This document shows, in pieces, positions 44,442 through 53,108 of a DNA stretch of 64,000 nucleotides (its first letter is position 1; the number at the start of each line of letters is the position of its first letter). Below the pieces are notes generated by a model that did not search any database, was not told where the DNA came from, and saw only the letters and a program-made list of their open reading frames with translations. The stretch is from the NCBI RefSeq assembly GCF_900323885.1, contig NZ_OOHJ01000018.1, forward strand, positions 2,343,001-2,407,000. Reading direction: 5' to 3'. This DNA comes from [Actinomadura] parvosata subsp. kistnae (GTDB lineage: Bacteria; Actinomycetota; Actinomycetes; Streptosporangiales; Streptosporangiaceae). A program made the translations under genes and the position numbers.

Positions 44442-44999
44442 TCAATTCATAACTCCGGACTCTTGCCGCGCCTCTTCGACCAATGGTTGCCAGGCGCCCC
44501 TGATGTCGTCGGGAAGAACCAGCTCGTCCCACAGGTCGATCAGCAGCACGCCGTCGACGTGACTCAGCAGCTCGCCCGGCCCGCCGCCGCACAGCAGCGC
44601 GGTGTAGGCCGCCCGCCGCTCGTCACGGTCGGACAGGTCGTAGACGCGCTCGCCGAGCCGCACGACGCCCAGCGCCTGCGCCACCGGCAGCCGCCGCAGC
44701 CGGCTGGGCACGTGGAAGACGCGCCCGTCGGCGCCCACGTGGGCCGCGCACTCGACCTTGGGCTCCAGCACCAGCCGGAACCCGGCCGCGTCGAGGATGC
44801 GCCCCGCGGTCTCCAGCGTCGGCGACTTCCTGCCGTGCTCGTAGGCCGACAACGTGGTGCGCGACGTGCCACTCACGCTGGCCAGCGCCTTCTGGTTGAG
44901 GCTCGCGGCATGCCTGGCCTGCCTGAGCAGCAGCCCGCCGCGCCTGGCCCAGAAGGCGACCTCCTGGCCCAGCACCCGCTCCACAGGCGAGGAGACCAC
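44442..44999 (-). CDS. XRE-family helix-turn-helix regulator
   Basis: 185 residues from GTG 44999, which has GGAGG six bases upstream; the earlier TTG at 45014 would sit on that site. The HTH is LNQKALASVSGTSRTTLSAYEHGRKSPTLETAGRIL. The C-terminal part (VYDLSDRDERRAAYTALL, LLSHVDGVLLIDLWDELVLPDDIRGAW) is not a domain I recognise; it could bind an effector or a partner protein. Preceded directly by a perfect palindrome, so it likely represses itself. No toxin partner is apparent. Confidence 0.8.
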   Translation of the reverse strand: MVSSPVERVLGQEVAFWARRGGLLLRQARHAASLNQKALASVSGTSRTTLSAYEHGRKSPTLETAGRILDAAGFRLVLEPKVECAAHVGADGRVFHVPSRLRRLPVAQALGVVRLGERVYDLSDRDERRAAYTALLCGGGPGELLSHVDGVLLIDLWDELVLPDDIRGAWQPLVEEARQESGVMN

Positions 45000-45014
45000 G
45001 AACCACCTCCGCAA

Positions 45015-45032
45015 AGTATCCGGGCGGATACT
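45015..45032. promoter_or_regulatory. Palindromic operator upstream of the XRE gene
   Basis: AGTATCCG-GG-CGGATACT: 8-bp perfect arms with a 2-bp spacer, 15 bp before the GTG. It overlaps the expected promoter region, which suits autorepression. Confidence 0.75.
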
Positions 45033-45074
45033 CTACGCCATCATGGCGCCACGTGACCACCGGATTACCAGAAG

Positions 45075-46295
45075 TCAGCCGCCCAATTCCAGCAGGGTGA
45101 TCTCGGGCGGCGCCCCGACGCGTACCGGAGGGCCCCAGAAACCCGCGCCCCTGGTGACGTACAGCTGCGTGCCGCCCACCCTGGCCAGCCCCGACACGAC
45201 CGGCTGCTGCAGCCCCACCACCAGGTTGAACGGCGCGATCTGACCACCGTGCGTGTGCCCGGACAGCTGCAGGTCGACGCCGTGCCGCGCGGCCTCGTCC
45301 ACCTGGATCGGCTGGTGCGCGAGCAGCACCGTGGAGCGGCCGGTGTCGCGCCCGCCGAGCGCCTTGCCGAAGTCGGGGCCGTCGCCGCTCGCGGCGCCGC
45401 CGACGTCGTTGACGCCCGCGAGGTCGAGCACGGCGCCCTGGTGGCCGATCTCCACGCGCTCGTTGCGCAGGGAGCGCACGCCCAGCTCCTTGAGCTCCTC
45501 GATCCACTCGCCGGGGCCTTCGGCGGTGAAGTACTCGTGGTTACCTGTCACGAAATAGGCCCCGTAGCGGGACTCGAGGCTCTTCAGCGGTCGCGCCAGC
45601 GCGCCGAGCTGGGCCACCGTCCCGTCCACGAGGTCGCCCACGATGGCCACCACGTCGGCCTCGAGCCCGTTGATCATCCGGACGATCCGCTCGGTGTGGC
45701 CGATGCCCGTGAGCGGCCCGAGGTGGATGTCGCTCACCACGGCGAACCGCAGGCCGTGCAGCCGGGAGTCCAGCCTCGGCAGCGCGACCCTGACCCGCTC
45801 GATCACGGGGTCGCCGAGCGCGCTCGACATGCCGTACCCGACCGTGGCCAGCGCGCCCGCCCCGGCGATGGCCGCGGTGGTCCGCCCGAGGAAGAGCCGC
45901 CTGCTCAGGTCGGGCACGGGCGAAGGCTCCGGCTCGGACGAGACGGACGTCCCCCCGCCCACCGTCACCGGGACGGGCGCCGGCACCCGCTCCCGCCGCT
46001 CGGCCCTGCGCAGCGACGCCGCCGCCACCGCCCGCGGCACCTCCAGCACCACCAGGATGACGACCAGGTAGAACATCACCGCCAGCCAGACGTAGCCGGG
46101 CCAGGCCACCCAGCTCTCCAGCCCCATCCTCGTGCCCACGAACGTCGTCACGAGCACCGCGAGCAGCCCGGCCAGCACCCACGTCAGGGCCTTGCGCCAG
46201 CGCCCGGGACGGGTCGTCTGACGCACCAGCCGATGCCACAGGTACCCGTGCACGAGCAGCACCAGGGCAACGAAGATCACCACGATCACACCCAT
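45075..46295 (-). CDS. Membrane-anchored metallophosphoesterase
   Basis: 406 residues. Three TM helices lie in the first about 88 residues, then a Pro-rich linker, a twin-arginine-like segment SRRLFLGRTTAAIAGAG at 131-147, and a calcineurin-type domain with SDIHLG (Asp189, His191), GDLVDG, GNHEYF and GHTHGGQI. It probably cleaves phosphomonoesters or diesters outside the membrane; the substrate is unknown. The internal Tat-like motif after TM helices is a known actinobacterial oddity. It follows the XRE gene on the other side of the operator. Confidence 0.88.
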   Translation of the reverse strand: MGVIVVIFVALVLLVHGYLWHRLVRQTTRPGRWRKALTWVLAGLLAVLVTTFVGTRMGLESWVAWPGYVWLAVMFYLVVILVVLEVPRAVAAASLRRAERRERVPAPVPVTVGGGTSVSSEPEPSPVPDLSRRLFLGRTTAAIAGAGALATVGYGMSSALGDPVIERVRVALPRLDSRLHGLRFAVVSDIHLGPLTGIGHTERIVRMINGLEADVVAIVGDLVDGTVAQLGALARPLKSLESRYGAYFVTGNHEYFTAEGPGEWIEELKELGVRSLRNERVEIGHQGAVLDLAGVNDVGGAASGDGPDFGKALGGRDTGRSTVLLAHQPIQVDEAARHGVDLQLSGHTHGGQIAPFNLVVGLQQPVVSGLARVGGTQLYVTRGAGFWGPPVRVGAPPEITLLELGG

Positions 46296-46297
46296 GA

Positions 46298-46326
46298 TGC
46301 TACTTCCGGAAATTCCGGAAATAGCA
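46298..46326. terminator. Composite palindrome after topA
   Basis: TGCTA-C-TTCCGGAA-A-TTCCGGAA-A-TAGCA: two TTCCGGAA palindromes flanked by inverted 5-bp arms, forming one hairpin in the 43 bp between the topA stop and the metallophosphoesterase start. It may act as a terminator or as a regulatory site. Confidence 0.55.
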
Positions 46327-46338
46327 CCTCAGGGGTGT

Positions 46339-49056
46339 CTACGACTTGGCCGCAGGCTTCTTCGCCGGAGCCTTCTTCGCCGGCGCCTTCCTCGTGGTGG
46401 TCTTGGCCGTGGTGCTCTTGGCCGCGGTCTTCTTCGGCGCAGGAGCCCGCTCACGCCGCTCGGCCAGCAGCTCCGCCGCCCGCTCGATCGTGATGTCCTC
46501 GACCGTGTCGCCCTTGCGGAGCGACGCGTTCGTCTCGCCGTCGGTCACATAAGGCCCGAACCGGCCCTCCTTCACCACCACGGGCTTCTTGGAGTTGGGG
46601 TCGGCGCCCAGCTCCCGCAGCGGTGCCGCGGCGGCGGCCCGCCGCCCGCGCTGCTTCGGCTGCGCGAACAGCTCCTTGGCCTGCTCGATCGTGACCGTCA
46701 GCAGTTCGTCCTCGGAGGCCAGCGACCGCGAGTCGGTGCCCTTCTTCAGGTACGGGCCGAACTTGCCGTTGTGGGCGACGACCTCCTCGCCCTCCAGCTC
46801 CCCCACCACCCGCGGGATCGACAGCAGCTTGAGCGCGTCGTCCAGCGTGATCGTGTCGAGGGACATGGACTTGAACAGCGAGCTCGTGCGCGGCTTCGGC
46901 GCGTCGGCCTTCTTCGTGCGCCGCTTCGGGGCCTCCTCGTCGGCGGCCGGCTCGGGCAGGACCTCCGTCACGTACGGCCCGTAACGCCCGTCCTTCGCCA
47001 CGATCATGTGCCCCGTGGCCGGGTCCTGGCCGAGCTGCCGGTCGCCGGTCGGCCGCGAGAACAGCTCCTCCGCCTTCTCCGCCGTCAGCTCGTCGGGCGT
47101 CATGTCCTCGGGCACGTTCACCCGCGCGCCGTCCCTGTCGAGGTACGGCCCGTAACGCCCGACCCGCAGCACGATGTCGGTGCCCTTGACCGGGAACGAG
47201 CTGATCTCCTTGGCGTCGATGTCGCCGAGGTCGGTGACCATCTCCTTCAGGCCCTCGTCGCCGTCGGCGCCGTAGTAGAAGCGCCGCAGCTCGGGCACCC
47301 GCTCCGCCCGGTCGTTGGCGATGTCGTCGAGGACCTTCTCCATCTCGGCGGTGAAGTCGTAGTCGACGAGGTTGCCGAAGTGCTGCTCCAGCAGGTTGAC
47401 CACGGCGAACGCAAGGAACGACGGCACCAGCGCCGTGCCCTTCTTGAACACGTAGCCGCGGTCGAGGATCGTGCCGATGATCGAGGCGTACGTGGAGGGC
47501 CGCCCGATCTCGCGGTCCTCCAGCTCCTTGACCAGCGACGCCTCGGTGTAGCGGGCGGGCGGCTTGGTCGAGTGGCCGGCGACGTCGAGGCGGGTCACGC
47601 TGAGCGCGTCGCCCTCCTCCAGGTTCGGCAGCCGCTTCTCGGAGTCGTCGCGGTCGGTGGCGGGGTCGTCGGCCCCCTCCACGTACGCCTTGAGGAACCC
47701 GTAGAACGTGATCGTCCGGCCGGACGCGCTGAACTCGACGTCCTCACCGCCCGACGACCGCCCGGCCACCTTCACCGTGACCGACTCGCCCACCGCGTCC
47801 TTCATCTGGGAGGACACCGTGCGCTGCCAGATCAGCTCGTACAGGCGGAACATGTCGCCCGACAGCCCGGTCTCGCCGGGCGTGCGGAACTCCTCGCCCG
47901 ACGGCCTGATCGCCTCGTGCGCCTCCTGCGCGCTCTTCACCTTGCTGGCGTAGACGCGGGGCTTGTCCGGCACGTACGAGGCGCCGTACAGCTTGATCGC
48001 CTGCGAGCGCGCGGCCGCCACCGCCGTCTCCGACAGCGTGATGCTGTCGGTACGCATGTAGGTGATGAACCCGTTCTCGTAGAGCCGCTGCGCGACCTGC
48101 ATCGTGTACTTGGCGGAGAACCCCAGCTTCCGGCTGGCCTCCTGCTGCAATGTGGTCGTCCGGAACGGCGCATAAGGCTTGCGCGTGTACGGCTTGCGCT
48201 CGACGGACCTGACCGCGAACGACGCCCCCTGGAGCCGCCCGGCCAGCTCACCGGCGGCGGCCTCCGACAGGTGCAGCACGTCGGAGCCGCTCTTGAGCTG
48301 CCCCGTGCTGGCGAAGTCGCGCCCCTGCGCCACCCGCTTGCCGTCGACCTGGGTGAGCGTCGCGGTGAAGTCGCGCGGCCGCTCCTCCGGCTTGTTGGTG
48401 TCGAACAGCGCCTGAAGGTCCCAATAGTGGGCCGGCGTGAACGCGATGCGCTCCCGCTCGCGCTCCACCACCAGCCGCGTCGCCACCGACTGCACCCGGC
48501 CGGCCGACAGCTTCGGCTTGACCTTCTTCCACAGGACGGGGCTGACCTCGTAACCGTAGAGGCGGTCGAGGATGCGGCGCGTCTCCTGGGCGTCCACCAG
48601 GCGGAGGTTGAGGTCGCGCGGGTTGGCCACGGCGTCGCGGATCGCCTGCGGGGTGATCTCGTGGAAGACCATGCGGTGCACGGGCACCTTCGGCTTCAGC
48701 ACCTCGCGCAGGTGCCAGGCGATGGCCTCGCCCTCGCGGTCCTCGTCGGTGGCCAGATAGAGCTCGTCGGCGTCCTTCAGCAGCTGCCGCAGCTTGGCGA
48801 CCTGCGAGCGCTTGTCGTGGTTGACGACGTACAGCGGCTCGAACCCGTGCTCGACGTTCACCCCGAGGCGGGCCCATGGCGCACCCTTGAACTTCTCGGG
48901 GATGTCGTCGGCCCTCTCCGGCAGGTCACGGATGTGACCGATGCTCGATTCGACGATGTAGCCGCGCCCGAGGTACCCGGCAATGGTCTTCGCCTTGGCC
49001 GGCGACTCGACGATCACCAGGCGTGTTCCGCCGGCGCTGCCGTTCTTGGCTGGCAC
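46339..49056 (-). CDS. topA: DNA topoisomerase I
   Basis: Relaxes negative supercoils. 905 residues from GTG 49056, where AGGAAG precedes by five bases; the longer reading is a non-conserved N-terminal extension. The TOPRIM motif LATDEDREGEAIAWHL is at about 101-116, active Tyr333 in FITYMRTDS, and several C-terminal repeats of the GPYV(T) type (DGRYGPYVTEVL, NGKFGPYLKKG, EGRFGPYVTDG) replace classical zinc fingers. The tail is Lys/Ala-rich (TTAKTTTRKAPAKKAPAKK), as in actinobacterial enzymes, and helps DNA contact. Confidence 0.96.
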   Translation of the reverse strand: MPAKNGSAGGTRLVIVESPAKAKTIAGYLGRGYIVESSIGHIRDLPERADDIPEKFKGAPWARLGVNVEHGFEPLYVVNHDKRSQVAKLRQLLKDADELYLATDEDREGEAIAWHLREVLKPKVPVHRMVFHEITPQAIRDAVANPRDLNLRLVDAQETRRILDRLYGYEVSPVLWKKVKPKLSAGRVQSVATRLVVERERERIAFTPAHYWDLQALFDTNKPEERPRDFTATLTQVDGKRVAQGRDFASTGQLKSGSDVLHLSEAAAGELAGRLQGASFAVRSVERKPYTRKPYAPFRTTTLQQEASRKLGFSAKYTMQVAQRLYENGFITYMRTDSITLSETAVAAARSQAIKLYGASYVPDKPRVYASKVKSAQEAHEAIRPSGEEFRTPGETGLSGDMFRLYELIWQRTVSSQMKDAVGESVTVKVAGRSSGGEDVEFSASGRTITFYGFLKAYVEGADDPATDRDDSEKRLPNLEEGDALSVTRLDVAGHSTKPPARYTEASLVKELEDREIGRPSTYASIIGTILDRGYVFKKGTALVPSFLAFAVVNLLEQHFGNLVDYDFTAEMEKVLDDIANDRAERVPELRRFYYGADGDEGLKEMVTDLGDIDAKEISSFPVKGTDIVLRVGRYGPYLDRDGARVNVPEDMTPDELTAEKAEELFSRPTGDRQLGQDPATGHMIVAKDGRYGPYVTEVLPEPAADEEAPKRRTKKADAPKPRTSSLFKSMSLDTITLDDALKLLSIPRVVGELEGEEVVAHNGKFGPYLKKGTDSRSLASEDELLTVTIEQAKELFAQPKQRGRRAAAAAPLRELGADPNSKKPVVVKEGRFGPYVTDGETNASLRKGDTVEDITIERAAELLAERRERAPAPKKTAAKSTTAKTTTRKAPAKKAPAKKPAAKS

Positions 49057-49245
49057 GCTGCTTCCTACCTCGCTGTTCGCTAGCAAATCCCCCTGCCGGG
49101 AGTCGGCACAGACTGAAAGGTAACCCGACTCGCGGAAATTTCCTTCCCCCGGGCTACCCACTCGCTTCCGGGTCCACCCACAAGCACGCAGAATAAGGCC
49201 CATCGAGCGGCATGGCGCCCTGACTCACCCTGGAGACTAATCGTT

Positions 49246-49431
49246 GTGCTCGACTACTCCTACATGGATATCTTCATTCCACGCGATCTCACTCGCGAAG
49301 CAGCACGTCAACTGCTCACCGAACACGCAGAGTACGGACAGTGGGAGCTCGCGCGCGTCCGCGTGCACCCCGACGGCAGCCGCCACGTACGCCTGCGGCG
49401 GAAGATCATGCGAGTACGCAGCACGCTCTGA
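49246..49431 (+). CDS. DUF5703 family small protein
   Basis: 61 residues from GTG 49246. The pattern RDLTREAARQLLTEHAEYGQWELARVRVHPDGSRHVRLRRKI is the hallmark of the DUF5703 proteins found beside topA in actinobacteria. It has no TM helix or known catalytic motif; function is unknown. Confidence 0.85.
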   Translation: MLDYSYMDIFIPRDLTREAARQLLTEHAEYGQWELARVRVHPDGSRHVRLRRKIMRVRSTL

Positions 49432-49442
49432 CCCCGGACATG

Positions 49443-49483
49443 GCTTTGCCCGCCCCGGGCCGCGCCCCCGGAACGGGCAAAGC
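49443..49483. terminator. Hairpin between DUF5703 and the chaplin-like gene
   Basis: GCTTTGCCCG and CGGGCAAAGC form a perfect 10-bp stem with a 21-nt loop that can pair further inside. It lies between two convergent genes. Confidence 0.75.
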
Positions 49484-49548
49484 GTCTATGGCGGGCTACT
49501 CACAGGCTGTGAGCAGGAGCCGTGCGGTGTTATGTACTAGCTGATTCC

Positions 49549-51636
49549 TTACTTACGGCCGAACCGGAACCGGCGGGCCGCACCGAACAGCGTCGCGGAG
49601 GCGGCCAGCATCGAGCCGAGCAGCAGCGCGAGCACCGAGCCGGCGTTCATGCCGGTCACGCCGGCGGGCTGCTCGGCGCTCATCAGGCCGACGTCCGGCA
49701 CGGGCAGGCTGCGGGTGGCCGAGGCCACCGCGCCACCGGCGGGGGTGGAGGCGACCAGGCCGGTCGCCGGGGCGAGCGCGGAGGCCGGGCCCGACGCGGC
49801 GCCGCGGCCCTTGCCGTCGACCGGGGCCGAGGTCGCCTGGCGGGCCGGCTTGCCGGGGCTCAGGGGCAGGCCGGGCAGCTCGGGCAGGTGCGGCAGGCCC
49901 AGCGTCCTCGACGCGTCCTCCACGACGGGCAGCTGCCCGGTGACGTTGCCCACACCCTCGACCTGCTTGGTGACGCCGGCGAGGTCGCCGACGCCCTCGA
50001 CGTGCCGGGTCAGGGCACCGGCGCCCGGGACCGACTTGGTCACCTTGGTGGCGCCGCCCAGCGCCTGGACCTGCTGCGTGACCTCGCCGACCTTGCCGCC
50101 GACCTCCTGGGCGCCGCCCAGCACCGGCAGGGACGGCGTGATGGGCAGCATGCCGCCCTTGGCCGCCGCGACCTTGCTGTTGGCGCGGGCGAAGCGCTCG
50201 AACCCGTCGGGACGCTGGGCCCCGGGCCTGCCGACGTTCGACCCGCCGAGGCACCCGGCGGCGGCGTCACCCAGGACGGCCGCGGCGTTGCCGCACACGT
50301 TGATCGGCGCGGCGATCGGCGCGACCGCCTGGTTGCCGCTCAGCACGCCGCCGGCGCCCGAGGTGCGGTTGCCGCCCGCGCCGACCCCGTCGCGCGCCCA
50401 GACGCCCGCGCCGCCCCGGCAGCGGGCCTCCGCCAGGCCGAGCACCGCGGCCGCGTTGCCGCACACGTTGATCGGCGCCGCGATCGGCGCGACCGCCTGG
50501 TTGCCGCTCAGCACGCCACCGGCGCCCGAGGTGCGGTTGCCGCCTGCGTTCCGGCCCGACTTGTGCACGACCGCGCCGCCCTTGCACCCGGCGAACGCGT
50601 GCCCCAGCACCGCCGCGGCGTTGCCGCAGACGTCGATCGGGGCGCTGACCGGCGCGACCGCCTGGTTCCCGCTCAGCACGCCGCCCGTGCCCGACGTACG
50701 GTTGCCGCCGGAGCCCGCGTGCTCCACCTTCGAGCCGCCCTTGCACCCGGCGGACGCGTTGCCCACGGCGTTGCCGCAGACGTCGACCGGCAGGCTGACC
50801 GGCGCCACCACCTGGTTGCCGCTGCCGGCGCCGAAGCGCCCGTCGGTGTCGTTGCCCGTCGAGCCGGCCGCCATGTGCCGCGCCTGGTAACGCGCGCCCG
50901 ACCCGCCGCCGTTGGTGACGGTCGAGCCGCCGCGGCAGCCGGAGAACGCGTTCCCGACCGCGGCGACCGAGTTGCCGCAGACGTTGATCGGCGCCGAGAC
51001 GGGCGCCACGATCTGGTTCCCGCCGAGCACGCTGCCGTTGCCTGACGTACGGTTGCCGCCCGCGCCCGGCCCGGTGTTGTGCACGGCGGCGCCGCCCGTG
51101 CAGCCGGCCGTCGCGTTACCGAAGATCGCCACCGCGTTGCCGCAGGCGTTGATCGGCGCGGAGATGGGCGCGGTGATCTGGTTGCCGCCGAGCACGCTGC
51201 CGTTTCCGGACGTCCGGTTGCCGCCCGCGCCGCCCCTGCCCTGGGTACGGACGGTCGCCCCGCCCTTGCAGCCCGCGTCGGAGTTGCCGACCAGGGAGAC
51301 CGCGTTGCCACAGGCGTTGACCGGGACGCTGATCGGCGCGTTCACCTGGTTGCCGCCGCCGACCGAGCCGTTGCCCGAGGTGGTGTTGGGGATGCCGGAA
51401 CGGCCCTGGCCGACGACCTCGGCGCCGCCCTGGGAGGTGGCCTCCGCGTTGCCGACGGCGGCGACGGAGTTGCCGCTGATGTCGATCGGCACGGAGATCG
51501 GCAGGTCGACCTGGTTGCCGCCGGCGACCGACCCGTTGCCGGAGGTGTCGGCCAGCGCGGCGCCGGGAGTGCCGAACGACATGACGGCCACGGCCAGCAG
51601 AGCCGCGGGGCTCGATGCTTTCGCCCACGTACGCAT
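49549..51636 (-). CDS. Chaplin-like cell-surface protein with eight chaplin repeats
   Basis: 695 residues: signal peptide (TWAKASSPAALLAVAVMS), then eight chaplin domains marked by SGNGSVxGGNQ...APIxxPINxCGNxxxxxGxAxAGCxGG. The first domain lacks the two Cys, the fifth is shortened (VDVCGNAVGNASAGC). A Gly/Val/Pro-rich spacer follows, and a C-terminal helix (about 660-680) ends in RRFRFGRK. Long chaplins are wall-anchored by sortase, but no clear LAxTG motif is visible. The expected role is an amyloid-like hydrophobic coat on aerial structures. The start has TAGGAG about 9 bases before ATG. Confidence 0.88.
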   Translation of the reverse strand: MRTWAKASSPAALLAVAVMSFGTPGAALADTSGNGSVAGGNQVDLPISVPIDISGNSVAAVGNAEATSQGGAEVVGQGRSGIPNTTSGNGSVGGGNQVNAPISVPVNACGNAVSLVGNSDAGCKGGATVRTQGRGGAGGNRTSGNGSVLGGNQITAPISAPINACGNAVAIFGNATAGCTGGAAVHNTGPGAGGNRTSGNGSVLGGNQIVAPVSAPINVCGNSVAAVGNAFSGCRGGSTVTNGGGSGARYQARHMAAGSTGNDTDGRFGAGSGNQVVAPVSLPVDVCGNAVGNASAGCKGGSKVEHAGSGGNRTSGTGGVLSGNQAVAPVSAPIDVCGNAAAVLGHAFAGCKGGAVVHKSGRNAGGNRTSGAGGVLSGNQAVAPIAAPINVCGNAAAVLGLAEARCRGGAGVWARDGVGAGGNRTSGAGGVLSGNQAVAPIAAPINVCGNAAAVLGDAAAGCLGGSNVGRPGAQRPDGFERFARANSKVAAAKGGMLPITPSLPVLGGAQEVGGKVGEVTQQVQALGGATKVTKSVPGAGALTRHVEGVGDLAGVTKQVEGVGNVTGQLPVVEDASRTLGLPHLPELPGLPLSPGKPARQATSAPVDGKGRGAASGPASALAPATGLVASTPAGGAVASATRSLPVPDVGLMSAEQPAGVTGMNAGSVLALLLGSMLAASATLFGAARRFRFGRK

Positions 51637-51948
51637 GATGAATGCTCCTAGTGGTTCTTGGGGGGATTACCTGAACGGGTTCGCGGGCAGCCCGGAGGCA
51701 CGCGTTCGATCGCGTGCACAGCGGAACTCGGGATGCGCGAACCGGTGGAACGGGAACTGACGTGCTCACCCGCGGGCGGAGGGATTCGAAGCCACACTCC
51801 GCCGCGTCACCATGGGAAATTCGGACCCACCGGAAACGGGCACCGCTTCGCTCAGGGAGATGTCACTTCTCGGTGACGTTCATGCTCATCGCGCGTCATC
51901 ACCGTCATCGCCCTGGCGCGGCTCCGAGCCGGCGTGCAGGTGCGGGGA
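51637..51948. other. Upstream region of the chaplin gene
   Basis: About 310 bp without a gene. A hairpin GCACGCG-TTCGAT-CGCGTGC (51698-51717) lies about 65 bp before the chaplin start. The region must contain the chaplin promoter. I see no other feature. Confidence 0.6.
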
Positions 51949-52620
51949 TCAGTCAGGTGAGAAGGAGGGGTCGTCCGCCGCTGTGCGGACGACGGGGGGA
52001 AGCAGGCGCGCCAGGGGGGCGCGGCCTGCCTGGAGCCGCGGGTCGAAACCGGACCTCACGACTTCCCCGGTCACAGGCCCGAAGGGACCACTGCCGCCGC
52101 CGTTGGGCACCAGACCATCGGTGTCCAGGATCTTCCCGGCGGAGGAAGGTGCGGGCAGGCCAGGGTCCCGCTGACTGTTGAGGCCGTCGACCGTACGCCC
52201 CGCCATGGCCTCGGCGTTGTCCGACGCCGAGACGCCCAGGGGAGCGGTGAACCCGTCTTGCACGGCGGCCAGGCCCTGCGTCGCCGCAGTGCCGTCGCCG
52301 CTCGAGCTCCCTGCCGCCCCAGTCACCGCAGTGCTGTCGCCGCTCGAGCTCGCTGCCGCCCCTGTCGCCGCGGTGGCGTCCGCGGCCGCCGGAGCGGCGG
52401 TGAGCATGCCGAACAGCACAGCAAGCAGCCACCCGGCGGCCACCAGGGCGCCAATCGCGACTGCCCGCACGACGACCCGCCGGGCACCGGCCGCGAACCG
52501 CGCCATCCGGTCACCCAGCACGGCGGCCGAGCCTTGAGCCGGGACAGCCTGGACAGTCACGCGCGGGCGGCGCGCAGCACGGGCCATCGCCCTCAGCCGC
52601 TGCACCGCCACGCGCGTCAC
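51949..52620 (-). CDS. Hypothetical single-TM protein next to the chaplin gene
   Basis: 223 residues. An Arg-rich N-terminus is followed by one hydrophobic segment (RAVAIGALVAAGWLLAVLFGML), then a Ser/Ala/Gly/Thr-rich outside region with a twofold repeat (GAAASSSGDSTAVTGAAGSSSGDGTAAT) and a disordered tail. No known domain. Its position upstream of the chaplin gene on the same strand hints at a cell-surface function. A start further upstream in this frame has not been found. Confidence 0.55.
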   Translation of the reverse strand: MTRVAVQRLRAMARAARRPRVTVQAVPAQGSAAVLGDRMARFAAGARRVVVRAVAIGALVAAGWLLAVLFGMLTAAPAAADATAATGAAASSSGDSTAVTGAAGSSSGDGTAATQGLAAVQDGFTAPLGVSASDNAEAMAGRTVDGLNSQRDPGLPAPSSAGKILDTDGLVPNGGGSGPFGPVTGEVVRSGFDPRLQAGRAPLARLLPPVVRTAADDPSFSPD

Positions 52621-52960
52621 TTGCCCTCCCGAGCTCCAGAACCGGCCTCACGTCGTGAGGCCGGTCCGTGGACTCACCCCTCAACGGTCCGTAACCGTAG
52701 CAGCACCCAAGGTTGTCGCAAGGCCTTTTCGGCGGAGTCCCAGGAATTCACCAACTCCCCACCCCGCAAACCATCCCCAACCCACCCAAGCCCCAGCGGC
52801 CACCCTCACGAGACCCCCATCCGGAGCCCCGGACCGCCCTAACCACGGGCCTTGAGAGGTATCTCTGGCCGGGTACCGATTCTTGGTATGACGCACTCCT
52901 CAGAGTTTGCTAACCTTACTGAGCCGACGCGGGATGACGGTCCCGCGTGACAGGCACCAA
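52621..52960. other. Intergenic stretch before tRNA-Leu
   Basis: About 340 bp without a gene. It holds a hairpin (52641-52665), a second hairpin ACGCGGGA-TGACGG-TCCCGCGT (52927-52948), and TTGGTATG / TAACCT elements around 52883-52912 that could be the tRNA promoter. Confidence 0.6.
52641..52665 (-). promoter_or_regulatory. Hairpin in the leader of the single-TM protein gene
   Basis: ACCGGCCTCAC-GTC-GTGAGGCCGGT: an 11-bp perfect stem with 3-nt loop, 20 bp before the gene start. It could be an attenuator, a terminator of an upstream transcript or an operator. Confidence 0.55.
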
Positions 52961-53046
52961 GTCCGGGTGGCGGAATAGGCAGACGCGCTAGCTTGAGGTG
53001 CTAGTGCCCAGTGATGGGCATGGGGGTTCAAGTCCCCCCTCGGACA
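52961..53046 (+). tRNA. tRNA-Leu (anticodon GAG)
   Basis: 86-nt tRNA with a long variable arm (class II). Acceptor GTCCGGG pairs with CTCGGAC including one G-T pair, anticodon stem CTAGC/GCTAG with loop TTGAGGT, variable arm TGCCCAGTGATGGGCA, and T arm GGGGGTTCAAGTCCCCC. CCA is not encoded. Confidence 0.96.
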
Positions 53047-53061
53047 CAAGGATCACGCGAG

Positions 53062-53090
53062 AAGAGCTCGCCCTGCGGGGCGGGCTCTTT
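53062..53090 (+). terminator. Intrinsic terminator after tRNA-Leu
   Basis: AAGAGCTCGCCC-TGCG-GGGCGGGCTCTT followed by TTGTTTG: a 12-bp stem with one G-T pair and a T-rich tail, 15 bp after the tRNA. Confidence 0.88.
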
Positions 53091-53108
53091 TGTTTGTGCC
53101 GCCGATGG

